A stretch of DNA of 14,621 nucleotides from contig USCI01000063.1 in NCBI GenBank assembly GCA_900553255.1, positions 1 to 14,621 of the forward strand. The letters run 5' to 3'. The stretch comes from an uncultured Oscillospiraceae bacterium (lineage in GTDB: Bacteria > Bacillota > Clostridia > Oscillospirales > Acutalibacteraceae). A program made the position numbers and the translations under genes. Below the pieces are notes generated by a model. That model saw nothing but the letters and a program-made list of their open reading frames with translations, ran no database searches and was not told the origin of the DNA. This document shows, piece by piece, positions 12,003-14,621 of this stretch; within the stretch, counting starts at the first letter, position 1, and each line of letters starts with the position of its first letter.

Positions 12003-14621
12003 TATCGTGCTCTCCTTTTGATTCTCGTATACAGCGGGCCGGCGCTCAACAGCACCGCCAGCATCGCGACGGCGCCAGCCACCAGCGGCGGCACCACCGA
12101 AAACGTCCGTCCGGTCTCCGGAATTCCCTCGACCGCGTCCCCGGTCATAACCCGCATTTCCATCAGCTGAAGCATGGGAAGCTTCTCCCCATCATCCGGC
12201 GTATACCGCGTGGCGGTGATGCGCACCCTCGAACCGGTCATCTCCGGGAACGTAAACACATCGTACACGTTTCCGCCGGCATGATTCGCGGTCACATAAT
12301 CCTTGCGGGCCACCACCGTGTTCCAGACCTTGCCGTCCCAGATATCGATGGTAAAATCCAGCGGATTGCCGACCGTATATCCGATGTTCCGGGTTAAGAA
12401 CGACACCTCGCCGATCGTGTACGTGCCCTCCAGATCGATGGTAAACGACAGCGGGCCATAGTCCGCATACCCCTCTTTCGAAGAGCAGAACGTGCTTTCA
12501 TCGCCGTCGGTCAGATGTTCCGGCGGCCCGTACTCGTTTTCCCCATCCGACACGGTCACGGGTTTTCCTGCGGCCACGTTGACCGGCTCCGGTCCGGCCG
12601 AATCCGCCGGAAGCTCACCCGTCTTTTCCCCCGCAATCATCATCTCCATCAGCTTGAGGCTGTGTCCGGCCTCCGCGGCGGCATCCGCATCGTAAGAGGT
12701 GGCGACCAGACGCACCCGGCAGCCCTCAACCGCCTTAAAGGTGAACACATCATAACGGTTTTCCCCGCCGGCCGTGACAAAATCGGTCTCGCTGGCCACG
12801 CAGATCCACTTTTCTCCGTTCCAGATATCGATCCGAAAATTCTTCGGAGCACCGGCACCGCCGGTTAAAAACGACACTTCGTCAATGGCATACATCGCAT
12901 CCAGGTCGATGGTAAACGCCAGCGGCACGCAGATATCGTAGCTGCCTCCGCTGAGACACGCGGTAGTCGTATCCCCGTCGGTAAGACTGCCGGGGAGTCC
13001 TTTTTCATTCGCGCCGTCGGAAACGGTCACCGGCATATATTCGGCGATATTCGTCCGCCCGCTGGGCGTTTTGATTTCCGGCAGTTCCCCGGTCTTGGTT
13101 CCAGCCGCTTTCATCTCCATAAGCTGGAAATAGTAGTCGGTTCCCTCCGGAGTATATTTTGTCGCCGTGATGCGGATGCGGGAACCGTTGACCGGTTCAA
13201 AGGAAAATACATCGTATTCGCCGGAACCCAGCGGGTTTGCCGTCAGAAAATCGGTCTCGGTCACGACATTAACCCACTTTTCACCATTCCAGATGTCAAT
13301 GGTAAAGTCCAGCGGATTGCCCACATTGTGCCCGATGTTCCGGGTTAAAAACGACACTTCATCGATATCGTACATGGCATCGAGCAGGATGGTAAACGAC
13401 ACCGGACGGCAGGCCGGATAGGCGACGCTGGAGCACAGGGTGGTGTCGTCCTCATCGGTGAGATACTCCGGCGGGCCATACGGGTTTTCACCGCCGGATA
13501 CCTTGACCGGCCGGTATTTGGCGATGTTCGGCCGTTCCGCTACCGGCGGCAGTTCCCGGGTCTTCTCGCCGCAGGCTTTCAGCTCCATGAGCTGGAAATA
13601 ATAGCTCGGAACGTCAACCCCATCGACCTTGGTGAACTCCGGCCCGTACTTCGTCGCCGTAATCCGGATGCGGTAGCCCTCCACCGCTTCAAACGTAAAC
13701 ACGTCATAATCGCCGGAACCCAGCGGATTTGCCGTCAGAAAATCGGTCTCGGTGACCACTGTCACCCATTCCTCACCGGTCCAGATCTCAATCGTGAAGT
13801 CGTACGGACAGCCTTTGTTATACCCGTCAAACCGGGTCAGAAACGACACCTCATCGATCGCATACACCGCGTCCAGATCCACCGTAAAGGAGAGGGGCGC
13901 CAGCTCGTCTTTCTCTAAGAAATAAATCGCATTCGAGCAGAACGTGGTATCGTCTCCGTCGGTTAGGTTCTGCGGTCCGGCATCCGGATTAACCCCATCC
14001 GATACCGTAACCTTCCCACCCGCCGCGATGTTTGGCCGCTGCGGGGGCGGCGGCAGTTCCCCGGTCTTTTCGCCGCAGGCTTTCAGCTCCATGAGCTGGA
14101 AGTAATAGCTCGGCACGTCAACCCCGTCGACCTTGGCAAATTCCGGCCCGTACTTCGTCGCCGTGATCCGGATGCGGTAGCCCTCCACCGCCTCAAAGGC
14201 AAACACATCGTACGTGCCGGTGTTCTGTGCATTCGCCGTCACAAAACCGTTTTCGGCCACGACATTGATCCAATCGCTGCCGTCCCAAATCTCGATGGTA
14301 AAATCCAGCGGATTGCCAACGTTATATCCGATATTGCGGGTCAGGAACGACACCTCATCGATCGCGTACACTGCGTCCAGATCCACCGTAAAGGAAATAG
14401 GCTGGCACTCCTCTTCGGTGGCAAAAAAATTCGCGCTGGAGCAGAACGTGGCATCGTCTCCGTCGGTCAAGTTCTGCGGATCGACATACTGGTTAACCCC
14501 GTCCGATACCGTAACCTCCTCGCCCGCCGCAATGTTCGGCCGCTGCGGAGGCGGCGGCAGCTCCCCGGTCTTCTCGCCGCAGGCTTTCAGCTCCATGAGC
14601 TGGAAATAATAGCTCGGAACG
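12002..14621 (-). CDS. Sortase-anchored tandem discoidin-module surface protein (N-terminus outside window)
   Basis: The frame is open to the right edge, so only the C-terminal 872 or so residues are present; the in-frame ATG at 14596 is internal to a module. Five complete discoidin-like modules occupy 14536-14033, 14032-13529, 13528-13052, 13051-12581 and 12580-about 12125, and the end of a sixth reaches the edge. Each module runs from NIA(A/K)GxxVTVSDG through LTDGD, PLSFT(I/V)DL, IDEVSFLTRNIG, PLDFTI(D/E)IW and RIRITATKY to LQLMEMKA. Linkers are short and often Pro-rich (GEKTGELPPPPQRP). The C-terminus has IPETG (12124-12110), a hydrophobic stretch and the tail RIKRRAR, the layout of a cell-wall sorting signal. 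It is likely a wall-attached glycan-binding protein. A catalytic domain could lie in the missing N-terminal part. Its stop codon overlaps the start of the binding-protein gene. Confidence 0.88.
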   Translation of the reverse strand, partial: VPSYYFQLMELKACGEKTGELPPPPQRPNIAAGEEVTVSDGVNQYVDPQNLTDGDDATFCSSANFFATEEECQPISFTVDLDAVYAIDEVSFLTRNIGYNVGNPLDFTIEIWDGSDWINVVAENGFVTANAQNTGTYDVFAFEAVEGYRIRITATKYGPEFAKVDGVDVPSYYFQLMELKACGEKTGELPPPPQRPNIAAGGKVTVSDGVNPDAGPQNLTDGDDTTFCSNAIYFLEKDELAPLSFTVDLDAVYAIDEVSFLTRFDGYNKGCPYDFTIEIWTGEEWVTVVTETDFLTANPLGSGDYDVFTFEAVEGYRIRITATKYGPEFTKVDGVDVPSYYFQLMELKACGEKTRELPPVAERPNIAKYRPVKVSGGENPYGPPEYLTDEDDTTLCSSVAYPACRPVSFTILLDAMYDIDEVSFLTRNIGHNVGNPLDFTIDIWNGEKWVNVVTETDFLTANPLGSGEYDVFSFEPVNGSRIRITATKYTPEGTDYYFQLMEMKAAGTKTGELPEIKTPSGRTNIAEYMPVTVSDGANEKGLPGSLTDGDTTTACLSGGSYDICVPLAFTIDLDAMYAIDEVSFLTGGAGAPKNFRIDIWNGEKWICVASETDFVTAGGENRYDVFTFKAVEGCRVRLVATSYDADAAAEAGHSLKLMEMMIAGEKTGELPADSAGPEPVNVAAGKPVTVSDGENEYGPPEHLTDGDESTFCSSKEGYADYGPLSFTIDLEGTYTIGEVSFLTRNIGYTVGNPLDFTIDIWDGKVWNTVVARKDYVTANHAGGNVYDVFTFPEMTGSRVRITATRYTPDDGEKLPMLQLMEMRVMTGDAVEGIPETGRTFSVVPPLVAGAVAMLAVLLSAGPLYTRIKRRAR
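12110..12124 (-). other. Sortase recognition motif IPETG
   Basis: ATT CCG GAG ACC GGA encodes IPETG, 35 codons before the stop of the discoidin-repeat protein. It is followed by a hydrophobic stretch (VVPPLVAGAVAMLAVLLSA) and a basic tail (RIKRRAR). This is the order required for covalent attachment to peptidoglycan by a sortase. Isoleucine in the first position is a known variant of LPxTG. No sortase gene lies in the window. Confidence 0.7.
13529..14032 (-). repeat. 504-base tandem repeat, copy encoding one discoidin module
   Basis: This unit is exactly 504 bases (168 codons), the same length as the adjoining unit at 14033-14536, and the two are closely similar at the nucleotide level, especially over the half encoding the end of the module. 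They are therefore recent duplicates, unlike the shorter and more divergent modules at 13052-13528 (477 bases) and 12581-13051 (471 bases). In this copy the module carries TFCSN but has lost the second cysteine found in the next copy. Confidence 0.8.
14033..14536 (-). repeat. 504-base tandem repeat, second complete copy
   Basis: This is the second complete 504-base unit. A third copy begins at 14537 and is cut by the window edge. The 55 bases at 14567-14621 are identical to 13559-13613, exactly two periods (1008 bases) away, whereas the equivalent part of this middle copy (14065-14117) differs at three positions. The array may be longer beyond the edge. Confidence 0.8.

Noticed and set aside
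13052..14621. Regular repeats that might suggest a CRISPR array
   Set aside because: The period is about 470-504 bases and the repeats encode whole protein modules in one reading frame, with no short repeat-spacer structure.

Overview
The window is one gene-dense, entirely minus-strand locus of about 14.6 kb, so transcription runs from the right edge to the left edge. It looks like a glycan capture and uptake operon of a Gram-positive, Firmicutes-type bacterium. Support for that placement: a CUT1-type sugar ABC importer without its own ATPase gene, a lipoprotein solute-binding protein, a YesN-type AraC response regulator with a YesM-type membrane sensor, purine-rich ribosome binding sites, GTG/TTG starts, and a sortase-type IPETG anchor. 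The fairly high G+C content (by eye) would suit a gut or rumen Clostridia (Oscillospirales- or Christensenellales-like) lineage, but that rank is inference only. No RNA gene, mobile element or CRISPR array is visible.

Layout in transcription order (right to left): (1) 14621-12002, the C-terminal part of a large surface protein of tandem discoidin-like modules ending in an IPETG sorting signal, with its N-terminus outside the window. (2) 12002-10629, solute-binding lipoprotein, coupled to gene 1 through TAATG. (3) An intercistronic hairpin at 10614-10578. (4, 5) 10553-9633 and 9622-8789, the two membrane permeases. (6) 8762-6531, a secreted right-handed beta-helix protein with a terminal discoidin module, the only candidate enzyme seen. 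(7) A second intercistronic hairpin at 6510-6478. (8, 9) 6453-4717 and 4727-3435, two membrane-anchored discoidin proteins that overlap by 11 bases. (10) 3410-2085, response regulator. (11) 2060-51, a double-sensor membrane protein that ends just after its HAMP region with no kinase domain. The last 50 bases are non-coding and A+T richer.

How the parts may work together (inference): the sortase-anchored and membrane-anchored proteins present at least eleven complete discoidin-like modules on the cell surface and hold a polysaccharide or glycoconjugate. The secreted beta-helix protein may cut it, and the lipoprotein with its two permeases imports the oligosaccharides using an ATPase encoded elsewhere. 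The regulator pair at the operon's end would adjust expression. The two hairpins fall where transcript dosage would be expected to change: after the binding protein and after the secreted protein.

Most unusual points: a YesM-like sensor lacking its kinase, with a duplicated sensing unit; a 504-base tandem repeat in which alternate copies match better than neighbours; and several surface binding proteins without catalytic domains wrapped around one transporter.
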